From the NCBI GenBank assembly GCA_905147135.1, contig LR990043.1, positions 19,407,584 to 19,471,583 on the forward strand: a stretch of 64,000 nt of DNA. The letters run 5' to 3'. The translations under genes were made by a program, and so were the position numbers. Under the pieces are notes generated by a model. That model saw only the letters and a list, made by a program, of their open reading frames with translations, was not told where the DNA came from and made no database searches. Below are positions 11,201 to 21,692 of the stretch, one piece after another. The stretch's first letter is position 1. Each line of letters begins with the position of its first letter. This stretch comes from Blastobasis lacticolella. Taxonomy: Eukaryota > Arthropoda > Insecta > Lepidoptera > Blastobasidae.

Positions 11201-14200
11201 AGAGGCCAAAGCTCAGTTCCGCAGAGACGCGAGGGTGCCTACGGGCCTGCTATTCTGCCTTGGCCTACAAAATTACATAGAATAAAATTTGTTATAGACA
11301 CAGACACTATAAATAAATAAATTTAATATATTTCACTATGGATCATGACCAAGTATCTAAAAATCTTTACTTTTAACTTTATTAATTGGGAGTGGGAAGG
11401 ATGGGGACCAGACTATCCGCCAAAAATAATCTCCGCTTCCAGAACCTGTCTCTCGAGCAGCCACCGCATGCAATGTTTTTTAAAAGTATCCGTAGATCTC
11501 CCGAGGAGATTACGTAGTGGAGGTGGTAGATCATTCCAGATCTTTGCTGCTGCGAACCGGAAACAGGCCCTGGCGCGGGTCAAATGCAAGCTAGGCGGTA
11601 CCAGTTGAGGGCCTCTGTCCCTCAATCGGTTCGGCATTTTATGTGTCAGTTTGCTTTTCAGATAATCCGGTCCTTCACCCCCAGCAAGAGAATGCACAAG
11701 AGACGCAAATTTCAACCTACGCCTATTCTCCATACTTAAGTAACCCTTCTTGCATAAGTAAGGAGTTATGTGCTCCCTCCGCTGGATCCCAAAACAAAAA
11801 CGTATACAAGCATTTTGCACCCTCTGCACAGTCTTCGAAGTCTTAGCCAGGAGATATGGGCCGTAAACGGTGTCGCAATACCCCAAATGAGACAACACAA
11901 GTGCATTGCAGAGGGCCATCCTCACGCTCGGATGAACGAAAGGACGGATCCTGTACAAGGCACTTAGCGACCCAAAACACAAGTAACCGTCCGAATCAAC
12001 ATACTGTCGTCACGCTTTACTTCCTGAAAATGGGGTGCCACGCCACAGGTTTTACGCTCTACCTGTGTAGCACTATGTTTCTCTGCGGGTGAATATGCGT
12101 GTCCCGTATGGCACCGATCAGCTCATGCTCAGTGGATACAGCTCTTAACGACACATGCCGGAAAATCACAGGATGTCTTAAGCCGACTCCGGTGAGTAAG
12201 TTGTATCCACTAGCTGGCATTGCTCCACCAGCCGTTCGCAGAGAGATAGCCAGTGCAGTTGAGAAACGCAAACAGGAAACGGACTCACGGCACCCTCTCT
12301 ATGGTCAGGAACCTACTGTCAAGATATTGAAAAGCCGATCCAGTTTCTTGGCGACCACCACTACCTGCGAAAGTGACGCCCCCACAGCCAGAAGAAACCT
12401 GTACATCAATAACTTTTCCAATCCTGCCTTTATCCCTCCTACTGAACAGCTCCCATCCGGAAACAAACTTTCGTGGCCAACCTGGAAGGCGCTAAATAAG
12501 CTGCGAACCCAGGTGGGCCGATGTAAAGAGAATTTCTTTAGGTGGGGATATACAAATGACAGTTCTCAGTGCGACTGTGGCATATCTCCGCAAACTATGG
12601 ACCACCTCGTTTCATGCTTGGCGTGCCCTAAAACTTGTACCATGGAGGACTTGTTCGAGGCCAGTTCAAACGCTGTATGCGTCGCCGTATACTGGGCGAA
12701 TAAAGTGAAAGTCAGAGTTTATTCCATCGACTCAATAAGAAGAAGAAGGTACCTTGTCTTGACTTGACCCTTCTTGCAGCTTTATCAGCATCTTGGGGTC
12801 ACAGGTGATACCTGTCATCTCCCGCCATATGGCCCAAGCCGCGGATATTCGGGCTTTGACTACGCTGGCGATGGTTGTGATTGACTGTTGCTTTAAATAG
12901 AGATCCCAGTTATCCGAGTCGTGAATGCCTAGAATAAGTTGCCTGAATCCGTGGTGACAGCAGAAAATACTAACCAATTTAAAACAACAAATATTTGAAT
13001 ACTGATTGATAATGAGTCGAGAGGAGCCGGATACAGGAATCAATCAGTTGTTTTGACAACTGCTTGCCTGTTTTACAATAATTATAATTTAACCTGATCC
13101 TTGCGCTTGACTTCATCTTCACCTATGCGCACTGGTAGAGTATCCGCACTGTTGAAGGCCATATTCTCTGTCTTTGCCGCATTAATTTTCAGATCTCAAG
13201 TGACTCCTTCCACTTTTTTACACGTTGGACTAGTCAGTCGTCCCTTAACATAATCTGTTAGCGAAATATCGTCAGCATATATGGGCAGCCGAGTCAGCAT
13301 ATATGACATCATGATAGTCACTGATACTGTTTGACAGTACGTCTAATATCACATTGAACAGAAGTGGGCTGAGTACAGAGCCCAGGTGTACCAACAGCAG
13401 GCCTAACTATGGTATCGACATTGCAGTACATTCTCTAATAATGTCAATATAGGCCTCGAGCACTGGCTTGGAACGCAACGCCCATCATCTCCCAAGGGAC
13501 ACAGTCGAAGGCCTTCTGCATGTCCATAAACAGGAAATGCAGAGAAGTGTTCTTTGATCTGTATCCCTTCATGAGAGTTCTCGGGGCAAATACGAGGTCC
13601 ATCGTCACACAGCCCGGCCGAAACCCACACTGACTCGCCTAGATCGCACACTCCCGGCGAATCCGTGAGTCCCCAATGCGTTCGAAGAGCTTCATCTTTA
13701 TACGGCAGTAGTTAGTGCTCTCCTGCACCGAGCCTATGCTTTTGTAGATTGGACTTATGACACTCAGCCTCCATTGGTTGGGTATTTTTTCAGCTAGGAG
13801 GTTGCATTTATGAAGGTCGGTAAGGATGCTCACACCACGAGAGCCCATCAATTTCCACAATAATATAAAACATATACCCGTAATGTATTACCAACTATAA
13901 CTCAAATGACAATTTCCATCTGCAGTGGCTGTCCCGCAAGAGAGTTTGCCATTGGTGAACATAAGTGGTTGGGTTATTAACACAATTATAAATCTGGTTA
14001 TGATCAACGAGTCTGCGTACACATTACATGTAGAGGTAAGTGTAACAGTAATTTTATTTAACTAATTAAATAATACAACCTTGAACTGTGTCTTAATTTT
14101 TAGTTACCACCTTTTTTACTGAACTAGTGTGGTAATGTGAAAAAGCACGTGTATATTATTGTCGACATTATGAATAATTGAAACCTGCACATTCAGGCGG

Positions 14201-14670
14201 TTCCCCTGGTACTAGTGTCACGGAGGTCAGATGGCTGTCGCTCCGCTGTAATTTTCTGGTCAGCCAAATCCTGGATCACGGTAAAGGCGTACCCCGGGCC
14301 CTTAACCGCGAATGCACAACCGGCATATTAACACCAAGATCACCACTTCCCGTAATAAATTACTTTGGTCTATTTGCTCTAACTCCCAAAACCTGTTTAG
14401 GCGTTTAACCAAGATTTCCAGCAACGATGCAAAAGAGCTACTTAGTTTGGTCACTCATATATTTTCTATTTTGAGAAATGCCGTTTATGGAGCGTGGTGG
14501 ACGCGGTAATCAGCGTTCGCAGCCCATTGCGTCGCGAGGCGATGCGCGCGCGCCGCCGCATGGCACTGCAGGGCGCCGCGCTCACGCCCGCGCGCATGTT
14601 CACGCTGGGCCGGCCGCTCACAGCCGCGGTAGTAGCTCTCATATATTTAAAGATTTGGATCTCTAGTTAG
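5276..14670 (+). CDS. Gustatory-receptor-like 7TM chemoreceptor, 7 exons (unit A)
   Basis: Exons: 5276-5450, 7380-7558, 7842-7977, 8364-8522, 9849-10049, 13926-14035, 14476-14670. Every junction is GT-AG (mostly GTAAG donors) and the phases chain 1,0,1,1,1,0, giving 384 codons and a stop. The start is a GCCATGG context. The protein has seven hydrophobic segments, at about residues 49-66, 78-101, 136-158, 171-194, 258-282, 290-310 and 363-383. Typical insect gustatory receptor features are an N-terminal RVSRWFGLAPLRL, a TNLQFVLVV...RSVTDRI block after TM4 and an LRDASRRYCQLN...SHQL block before TM5. The end aligns with the family's C-terminal region, but the usual TYhhhhhQF reads IYLKIWIS. Length is normal for the family (about 350-450). 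The product would be a membrane ligand-gated taste receptor subunit; the ligand is unknown. Introns are full of transposon pieces. The family call is from motifs only. Confidence 0.85.
5993..7086. mobile_element. Non-autonomous hAT element in receptor intron 1 (unit A)
   Basis: Ends read TAGAGATGTAACGGATA on the left, and the right end's reverse complement is TAGAAATGAAACGGATA, an imperfect terminal inverted repeat of about 17 bp. It is flanked by a perfect 8 bp duplication GTTTAGAT at 5985-5992 and 7087-7094, the length typical of hAT elements. Subterminal regions (6000-6110 and 6990-7075) are dense arrays of TATCCGG/CCGGATA words in both orientations. No transposase frame exists in the 1094 bp, so it would need a transposase in trans. 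Part of the interior (about 6300-6560) looks like decayed reverse transcriptase on the minus strand, possibly a nested fragment. Confidence 0.88.
7190..7350 (+). repeat. Unclassified retroelement-like scrap before receptor exon 2
   Basis: A GC-richer stretch in an AT-rich intron, with broken frames reading fragments such as HNAKWDKEIQSSQ. Probably an old non-LTR piece, but the family could not be identified. Also at 33700-33860 and 59273-59433. Confidence 0.3.
8960..9345 (+). mobile_element. CR1/jockey-type fragment in receptor intron 4 (unit A)
   Basis: The plus strand reads NNCILGVDISSDVQNRTHL then VKLISK, the same protein segment as the minus-strand element at 1380-2106. It is followed after an internal deletion by that family's 3' untranslated region (about 9235-9345), ending GCCACCTTAGTGGTATAAAA. 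Two members of one family thus sit in opposite orientation in each unit. It is spliced out between exons 4 and 5. Equivalents are at 35459-35844 and 61032-61417. Confidence 0.7.
9361..9760 (+). pseudogene. Retroelement C-terminal domain with PD-(D/E)xK-like pattern (unit A)
   Basis: The frame reads RPDG.TLVPWKNGKCLIWDATCV, then KYAFLEQHYHFVPVAVETLG and IQRGNAASVMGTF. I recall this block recurring in many invertebrate repeat-encoded proteins, often after a reverse transcriptase. The spacing PD...D-x-T resembles a restriction-like nuclease core, which is inference. Unit A is open across the block because a 4 bp deletion near 9478 and the A-run near 9505 shift frame in compensating directions. 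It lies in receptor intron 4. Confidence 0.55.
10058..10544. repeat. Intron 5 left part with dispersed repeat pieces
   Basis: No gene. About 10195-10310 resembles a common lepidopteran dispersed sequence (CCCATATTATCTGGGATCAG), and CATCATCATC near 10528 marks the edge of the next element. The family assignment is from memory and weak. Confidence 0.4.
10545..12750 (+). pseudogene. Non-LTR reverse transcriptase pseudogene in intron 5, interrupted by a LINE (unit A)
   Basis: The first part (10551-11040) shows reverse transcriptase motifs: LLSELLHNRIFQV, NGLPQGSVLAP, a shifted-frame FLYADR where YADD is expected, KLETALSCLSEYYKENALRP and SPKYLGITLDRSLTY. After the CR1-like insertion, 12099-12767 continues the same protein: NDTCRKITGCLKPTP, LAGIAPPAVRRE and a cysteine-rich end CDCGISPQTMDHLVSCLAC. 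Several frameshifts and a deleted middle make it inactive. It ends at an (AAG)n-like tail near 12740. The clade is uncertain. Confidence 0.75.
11047..11980 (-). mobile_element. CR1-like LINE, 5'-truncated 934 bp insertion, unit A only
   Basis: Flanked by a 6 bp duplication AAGTAA (11041-11046 and 11981-11986). B and C have a single AAGTAA at the orthologous site. On the minus strand an uninterrupted frame (11980 down to 11413) encodes the reverse transcriptase C-terminal end: LCNALVLSHLGYCDTVYGP, VQRVQNACIRFCFG and KIWNDLPPPLR. The 3' end at the left has a tail of TTTA repeats (11047-11072), as in CR1-type elements. The intact frame and clean duplication mark a young insertion. It lies in receptor intron 5. 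Confidence 0.9.
12765..13860 (-). pseudogene. Degenerate RTE-like reverse transcriptase, minus strand (unit A)
   Basis: Fragments in several frames spell out reverse transcriptase order on the minus strand: IPNQWRLSVISPIYKS (13770-13830), CGFRPGCVTMDLVFAPR (about 13590-13640), FMDMQKAFDCVPWEMMGVAL (about 13480-13540), and C-terminal AAWAIWREMTGI (about 12800). Multiple stops and a partial YADD region show it is dead. It converges tail to tail with the plus-strand element ending near 12750. Confidence 0.7.
14180..14345 (+). repeat. Dispersed repeat fragment, family 1, in receptor intron 6 (unit A)
   Basis: Diverged second copy of the repeat at 1080-1215 (GGAGGTCAGATGGCTGTCGC core). It lies between exons 6 and 7. 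B equivalent is 39743-39908. Confidence 0.55.
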
Positions 14671-16430
14671 TTTTAGTATAAGAAGACTAGGTAGGCATTT
14701 GACCAGCATTTCTCCTGGTTAACTGTAGGTACAGTCTGTTCCCTAACTTATGTCACCAGGCGTATTAAAGACTGCATCGTGTTTAATTTTTATTTCTAAT
14801 TGTATATATTTTTTCTGTCACTAAATGTACATAAAATATAGTGGACCAGATAGTGCCTTCATCGTTTAAATAATACGATGAATATAATATTTGGATCGGA
14901 AAGCACTGTCACACATTACAAGTCCAATAATTGAAATCTATTTTCCCTCGCCGTAAGAGCATCGGTTAGAATTTAACTAACGTACAAATTAAAGAGTCAT
15001 AGGTACATCTCGCCTACGAGTCGGATTCTCAACCGCCCGGCCACCGACGTGAGGTACATACCTATAATAAAACAGTAAAAAAGAATTGTCTATCCTTTTG
15101 TCTGTTTGTACACGCTAATCTCCGGAAGTACTGGACCGATTTGAATAAAACATTTTGTTGTGTTGCTTTTAGGCTTGAGTAACATAGAAGTAGGACAAAA
15201 TTAAAATTTAAAACGGAGCATCTGATGTAAAACCATATTAGACTAGCTAAACTATGAGAAATATGAAAATAGTGCCGTATGGGTTTTGATGGGATTTTCT
15301 GTTTTGTAGTTTGGGGTCCAACTTAAAATCTACGCTATTTGGGTATTCTACATATATTTGAAATTACCCGGAGAGACTTAGGGAACGCTAGTATTAATCA
15401 CCGTTGGCGTCTACTTGAATACTTTGCCCCGACAAAAAACTCTCAAGGATGCCTTAAAGTTCTTCGATCAAATGCCTTTGCAATGTATAAAAAAACAGTC
15501 CTGTAAAACAATCATACAAAAATAATACTACAACTAGAACATATTTTTCTCGCATGCGACTCTTGCAATTGAACTCGCGTTCTTTACAAACAAATCGTAA
15601 ACGTACCTACGTCGCATGTGAAGTCTCGGTACATGTAAATATTTCAAGCTTATACATGCGTTACCTTTGCTTTTCTTGTCCTTATTATTGTGTAATTAAA
15701 TAATACTTTGACGTTTTTCAGGTGGGTGGTATCGTTTTCAGCCACTTACTAAGTGTATACTACCTAGGAAATGTAATGGAGGTATATTTCGAGAAAGGTC
15801 AAGGAAATGCTACAATTTCCTACTGAAGTAATAGATGTCGTGTTGTTTAATTCATTTGAAATGTTGAAAAAGTGTATAACTTGTGTGTGATAAATAAATA
15901 CAATAAATGTAATGGGCACCGAATTCAAACAAAAACGGAATCATAAATGCATTCAAATGGCTTTCAATTGGCTTTATATGTGTGCGTGATTTCAGGGTTG
16001 CCATGCCCAACATTCAACTTGCCCTCTTTACGAATTGATGTATTAGGTTAGCAATACAGCTTTACAATAATAAAAAAAACATTTCAGACTTTTAATTCTT
16101 TAATTATAATTAATCAGTAGAACGATGTGGTCCTCTGCCTATCCCTACGGAAAAAGGCGTGAAGTAAGTCTTTATTTAATCATTCTTATGTACTGAATGT
16201 TGTATAATGCTCGTGTTAGTAGATAAAACATTTAAGTAAAGGCAAGGACGCCCCAAAATCAAATTCCTATTTGCACCGATAGATCAAGGTGAAATGGAAT
16301 GTGTTTCTCATAGTATAAGGGCCATTTTTGTATCACGCCTATTGAAATGCGTAATTACCTTTATGCCGCTTGACAAATGGCATGACAATAGTAAAGTTTT
16401 CTGCCATTGAAAACTAAAATCTCTCTTGCT
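14671..16430. other. Region downstream of the receptor gene; no further gene seen
   Basis: A possible poly(A) signal ATTAAA is at about 14764-14769. About 15100-15180 carries CTCCGGAAGTACTGGACCGATTTGAA-type sequence common in lepidopteran repeats. About 16124-16160 has GTCCTCTGCCTATCCCTACGG, another dispersed lepidopteran motif. An 8 bp stretch present at 40909-40916 in B is missing at 15343. B equivalent is 40234-42000. Confidence 0.45.
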
Positions 16431-17165
16431 CAAACTCTTCTTCTTCCTCTTCTAGACTATGCAGACTGATGCTATCTAGATGCCACTGAGGAGCTTTTAA
16501 GTAAGCTAGAGCGACTTCAAACTTATGCATACGCTTTATTTTCGGCTTACAAAAGTACGACCATGTCTCAAGTTATCGATCCCAACTCAAGTGGCTCCCA
16601 TATCGACTACGTAGGAATGCTCACATCCTTTACACTCTTTATAATATCCTTTATAACCCGTCCGCTCCTTTATATCTCTCTGAACGTTTTCATTTCTCCC
16701 GTCCACTAGACAAACATTGTCGTCCCAGTGTACGAACCTCGCTAGCAATATCTCCTCACCATTCCGATTTCTATTCCTACTCCTTCACTGTTCATGCTGC
16801 AAGGTTGTGGAACTCTCTGCCGTATGAAATACGCGATAGTAAATCTATCGGTATTTTTAAGAAACGTGTGAAAGAGCACTATCTCTCTCTTAGTTTCTGA
16901 AAATGCGGGGTACAATGCCTATCGATAATTTGTAGGTATCTATGTATTTATGTATTGGTAAATGTAGTTTATTATATTAGGTTATTATATGTGTATAAGT
17001 TAAATATTGTGCATGTCTGATCTGCGACTACTCATCATATATCTCTTTGATAGGCCTGCTGGAAGAGATTTCTTCTAAGAAATAAGTAGCGCCTGTTGTG
17101 TCATCTATAACTCTGTATTTTTCATCAAAGTTTCGTGTGTACAATAAACTGAATAATAAATAAAT
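16430..17165 (+). pseudogene. Degenerate non-LTR element 3' end (unit A)
   Basis: In shifted frames the plus strand gives reverse transcriptase C-terminal signatures: LSKLERLQTYAY, LPYRLRRNAHILYTLYN, PLYLSERFHFSRPLDKH, HAARLWNSLPYEIR and FKKRVKEHYLSLS (ending near 16901). A 3' untranslated part follows, with TGTACAATAAACTGAATAA and an AATAAATAAATAG tail near 17150-17168. At least one frameshift separates the first and later blocks. Confidence 0.7.
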
Positions 17166-18054
17166 AGTATGCTCGACCCTGCCAATTTGAGGGTTGATCA
17201 CGCCCATTGACAGAACGTCTATCCAAACTCCCCACACTGACCGTCAGTTTCGCTCGACAAACAAAATACATTGTTAAAAATGGCCTATGAATCAACACGC
17301 ATGAAACATTTACTATAATTACTAGATCTTTTTATAATGTACATTACAAATATTTTAATAGAACGGACACTTCTCAATTTCGAAAAAATTTTAAAAAGTA
17401 TTCACTTCCGTCATAATCCTCGGTGTTACTATTTAGACATTATCTATTTTGACAGATTACAGTAGGGATGTGGTTGTATAAAATCGTTAATGAATCTATT
17501 TGATTATCGATTATCATTCTCATAGAACTTGGAATCGATAGTTGCATGGTTATGCTATACGTATTATACAAAATAAACTATTTATTTTCTTCTGAATTGA
17601 TAATTTATTAATACGACATTAAAAACCCTTCTACAACAACGATTATGACACGTGCGTATTTCTATCATCCTATTGCGTAGAAAACGCGGTTGTTGTGAAA
17701 GGTCTCAGGTGAACAAAAGATAAAAAATTTGACACAGGTCCCTTGAATTTGGAAAGGCACCAGAAGGCTGGCGGCGTTGCCCCGCTGTATAGCGAGGCTG
17801 TACGCTGACCCAAGAAAAACCAACCTTCTTGTGATAAAATTGATTTGGATTCGGTTATTTTAACTGAGCAAAGTCGTTTTTCCGCCCTACTAGGATAGTC
17901 ACCAGCAAATTCATTAAAAAAACATTTACATAATGCATTTGGGCATTTGGGAATTGTAATTCTAAAGATTCGGATTACGGATTTCGGATTCCGGATTCTA
18001 GGTTTTGGGATCGATTTCGGACATCATAACAGTACGTAGCGTAAGTACACAATA
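17166..18054. other. AT-rich spacer with imperfect CGGATT repeats
   Basis: At about 17968-18000 a run of GATTCGGATTACGGATTTCGGATT-like words (period 6-8) stands out. Otherwise no coding or structural feature is seen. B equivalent is 42737-43625. Confidence 0.5.
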
Positions 18055-18490
18055 CAACTAATGGACGGATCAAGGTTCAATTTGATTATTGTTTGGGTTG
18101 GCTGCAATAAATTTTAATAGCTTTGTTGACAGAAGAACCTCATTCCACTGCCGTTATGTTTTGGAGAATAAAAGTACAATAACAACAACATATTTAGCTT
18201 TATAATCGAGGGATTAAACATATTTTTATTCGAAAAAGGAAACAGTATTTTGTATTACAGGAATATTTAACTAATTACACTGACCATATCCGTCCTTATT
18301 AATATAGTCAATACTTAACTATTTCATATCCGCTCTCAAGTTATTATATTTATATAATTTGCTTTCATAACTTTCCTCGCCGAAAGAATAGTTATGTGTT
18401 CAACGAGTCAGCAGGATATGTAGTAGACGGGTTGCGAACCGTCTATTAACTAGTAGACTCTGAATGGTAAGAGACAAGAATTCATGGAGG
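18055..18490 (+). repeat. Intra-unit direct repeat, right copy (unit A)
   Basis: Diverged partner of 3485-3735 with roughly 180 bp of additional AT-rich sequence between the two matching blocks. It includes a 7 bp stem hairpin (TAGACGG/CCGTCTA) at about 18423-18446. The B equivalent is about 43626-44061. Confidence 0.6.
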
Positions 18491-18554
18491 CAGCCGAAAT
18501 CTTCGGCTGAAAGCAACCGAAAGTCGAAAAACGTTGGTTTTCATTGAATCGTTG

Positions 18555-18692
18555 CCAAAACAAAGTACATGGCTAGCTGCAGTGCGAATCTTGAGACCAT
18601 CCATATAGGTAACGAAGTCAGTAACAAAACAGATAAATTGAAATACTTTGGATCTGTGCTTCACGAATCCAGTGATATTGGCTCCATGTCAA
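18555..18692 (+). pseudogene. RTE-like reverse transcriptase scrap at the end of unit A
   Basis: The plus-strand frame reads NLETIHIGNEVSNKTDKLKY then FGSVLHESSDIGS, matching the IHIxxExLxKxxxFKYLGSVxxxxGxI pattern of RTE-clade elements. It runs directly into the first bases of the next unit. Also at 44126-44263. Confidence 0.65.
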
Positions 18693-19772
18693 GTCATGAT
18701 ATATGCTGCCAAATCCCATTAGCCTTTTAAGTCCCTAAAAACTTGATAGACATATATCATTACGCAAGGATGCGCAACACCGGGCGAAAACTGACATTGA
18801 CATGTTGCAGTTTATTGATAAACTGCATGCGTTACTAAAAACGGCGGCCATCGCCTCGAGTCCAAGGCGCATGCCAGAATTACCCTTACCACCTTGCACC
18901 GGCGGCACGACAGCACGTCGGCGGCAGACGACTGCCTTCCAGGACATCTGCAATATAAGGAAAGCGGATGCGGTACCAGCCTTTGAGGTAGTAAGTCATG
19001 TTATAGTGAAAAGGAAATACTTCGAGAGGGAGCTCATTACACAACTTGCACATGCACGGAATAAAGGCTTAGTTGGATGCAGGGTACACAGCTGTAAAGT
19101 GGTCTGGCACTTCATACAGTATTAAATAGTTTATTTTAATTATGCTACGGTAGGAACCACTAGGTTGGTTTTATTTGAGTGAGTACCAACTCAATTTTTA
19201 ATGTAAACGACATAAAAATCACTAAATAGTTTCGTGTCAAGTTCAATGTTAGTTTTTATTATGTTGTCTAACTTAAGAAACTGGTTTTCGGCATGAAATA
19301 CGTATTACTAATTATGCAACTACGTACGAGTAATTTAATTATAGACTCCATTATTTGACTTACATTACGAGCGAGAGGATAAAATATCATCAGTCTGATG
19401 ATGATGCTCTAACTGTGAGGGAAAACATCGTGATAAAACCTACACATTTAGGTCACTGAATGTGTAACCGTGATCTAATCTGGTCAAGTTCTCTTGTGAA
19501 CTGGGTCTTGGAGGTCAGATGGAAGTCGCTCCACTGTAATTATCTGATCTGCCAAATCCTGCCGGGCCCTAGTACGCGAGAGCACAGCCGGGACATTAAC
19601 GCTAAGATATGTGTTACAAACCCTAAATCCTCATCACCTCTTTCTTGTACAACTCAATGTTAACATCTGTTGTTCACCAAGGAAAACCTCTGCAGGGTGC
19701 TTATCCCATAAAATCAGTGTGCGTGGGACAAAGTTATTTTGGTATACCGCAGAGTTCGCGACTAATTTGTTT

Positions 19773-20499
19773 TTTTTTTATACCACTAAGGTGGTAAACA
19801 AGGTTGTGGCCTGCCTGATGGTAAGCAGTCACCGCAGCCTATGGACGTTTGCAATACCAGGGGCATCACCCACGCGTTGCCGACCCCGTAAAAATCTTTT
19901 AACACCTTTCTTGAAGAACTCCATGTTGTACATTCCACAACCTTAGTGTGCGTGGGAGAAAGTTCCTTTGGAACCGCACAGTTCGCAACCAATTTGGCTC
20001 CAAGATGTGAGGATGAATGATGATGTGTCGATGGCGAGCGGTGCGATGATAGAATGTAGCTGTAGGCATCATGTCAAACAGTTCTCCAGAACAAGCACCG
20101 TTGTACAAGCGATAGAACACACAAAGGGAGGCGAAATCCCTCCGCTGACTCAGCGGCTCAATACCACTTGTAAGCATATTATCATCGACAATTCTCACAG
20201 CGCGCTTTTGGATCGAGTCACAAGGACCAAGCTGATATGCTGGTGCTCCCGCCCATAGATGGGAGCAATACTCCAAATGGGGTCTGACTTGAGCCTTGTA
20301 AAGGAGAAGCCGTTGCCCCAGCGTGAAGTATTGCTTTGATCTGTTAATAAGCACACCCAGCTTTTTAGATGCGAGCTTGACCTTTTCTTCCAAATGACTG
20401 CGAAACTGGACGTCACTGGAGATGTCGACACCTAGAATATGTATGCTCTTAGAGATGGTAAGCGGTGTATCCTGGAAACGAGGATGAACTCCCTTTTTG
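19773..20499 (-). mobile_element. CR1/jockey-type 3' fragment (unit B)
   Basis: Copy of the fragment at 1380-2106. The 164-codon frame (19899-20393) is identical in translation to that of unit A. The T run beside its 3' end is one base longer. Confidence 0.8.
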
Positions 20500-21072
20500 A
20501 CAAATAATCGCCATGCTGGTCAAAATCGTAATTTAACGTGATACAAAAACTATAAAAATAATAAAATATTTTTCGTAAACATAATTTATGCCTTTCGTGA
20601 TTTGTCATAAAACAATATAATTATGTTTTATGTTCTGTGTAAAATCTATAAATTCCTATTGGGAGTTATTATTGTAAAAAGTGCATGAATTTTTTTTTTG
20701 ATTAATGATATACTAGACGAGTTGCTCTAGATATATAATTTCGATAAGTTGAAACATCAGACTACAGGGTGTGATTTTTATGTTCAATAACCGACAGAAA
20801 AAGTCGGATAACCCCCAACAAAGTTTACTTAAACTCAAATATCTTCTAAACTACAGAACCGTTTTAAATTAATGCTAAGAACCATCTCGATAAAACTGGC
20901 TTTCAAATAGAGAAAACTGCATTAAAATAGGTCCATCTGTTCTAGAGCTACGATGCTACAGGTACACAAAGTTCATATACACAATTACACACATAAAATT
21001 TCGAAATAAATTTCTATTTAGAAATAAGTAGTGCCTGTTGTGTCGTTTATGTGAATGATATTTCTCTATCTA

Positions 21073-21692
21073 TTTTATTGTGTGCCATAAAGTGCTGTCG
21101 CACAGTCAGACAAACAAAGAGGTATCACGCCGTATAGATAACGCCTGGAAAAGCTATTGGTCCATGAAAGATTACATAAAGGGAAAATTACCACTCTCCT
21201 TAAAACGGAAGCTCATGGACATGTGCATTCTCCCGATACTCACTTATGGGGCTCAAACTTGGTCTTTGACTAAAGCTCAAAGGTCTAAACTCAGGGTTTG
21301 CCAGCGGGCCATGGAGCGTAGCATGTTAGGAGTTAGATTAATGGACTCGAAACTCGACGATGCGCTCCAAAACGCTGATGTAGCCATTAAAGCTGGAAAA
21401 CTGAAGTGGAACTGGGCAGGTCATGTTTGCCGCATGTCGGAGGAGTTATGGGCTAAAACCGTCACAGTTTGGACACCCAATTCTCGGAAACGACGTCGCG
21501 GCAGACCCAAGAAAAGGTGGACAGATGAGCTGCGGGCCTTCGTGACTATGACTTCGTGAATAGTGAGTGGCAGACATTGGCACTTGATCGTGAAGAGTGG
21601 AGGAATCGGGGGGAGGTCTTTGCCCAGCAGTGGGATGAGTCGGGCTAATATAGAATAGAATATAGCAATAAAGTGTTAAATAAATAAATAAA
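21073..21692 (+). mobile_element. RTE-like 3' fragment (unit B), short open frame kept
   Basis: Homologue of 2680-3305 without the two A-specific insertions. One frame stays open for 159 codons (21080-21559), from the AWKSYWSMKD region to the basic RGRPKKRW motif, and ends before the element's normal end. It is 5'-truncated and cannot encode an active enzyme. Confidence 0.8.

Larger units (their letters stand above)
1..18692. repeat. Tandem unit A (lacks the BEL element; 5' limit unknown)
   Basis: Position 1 aligns with 18693 and 44264, and collinear matches then run through the whole interval, so this is one unit of a head-to-tail array. Compared with B, it lacks the 8.1 kb BEL/Pao insertion and one 5 bp target-site copy. 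It has an extra 300 bp at 69-368 and an extra 940 bp at 11047-11986 (a 934 bp LINE plus its target-site duplication). Small indels relative to B are: 1 bp and 7 bp extra in the RTE fragment near 2900 and 2985, 11 bp extra near 8280, 4 bp fewer near 9478, and 8 bp fewer near 15343. Whether a further unit lies upstream cannot be seen. Confidence 0.95.

Noticed and set aside
14401..14512. Alternative last-exon start right after CTGTTTAG at 14400
   Set aside because: In the phase required by exon 6 it meets a TAG after 14 codons. The acceptor at 14475 keeps the frame open and joins the receptor's last helix.
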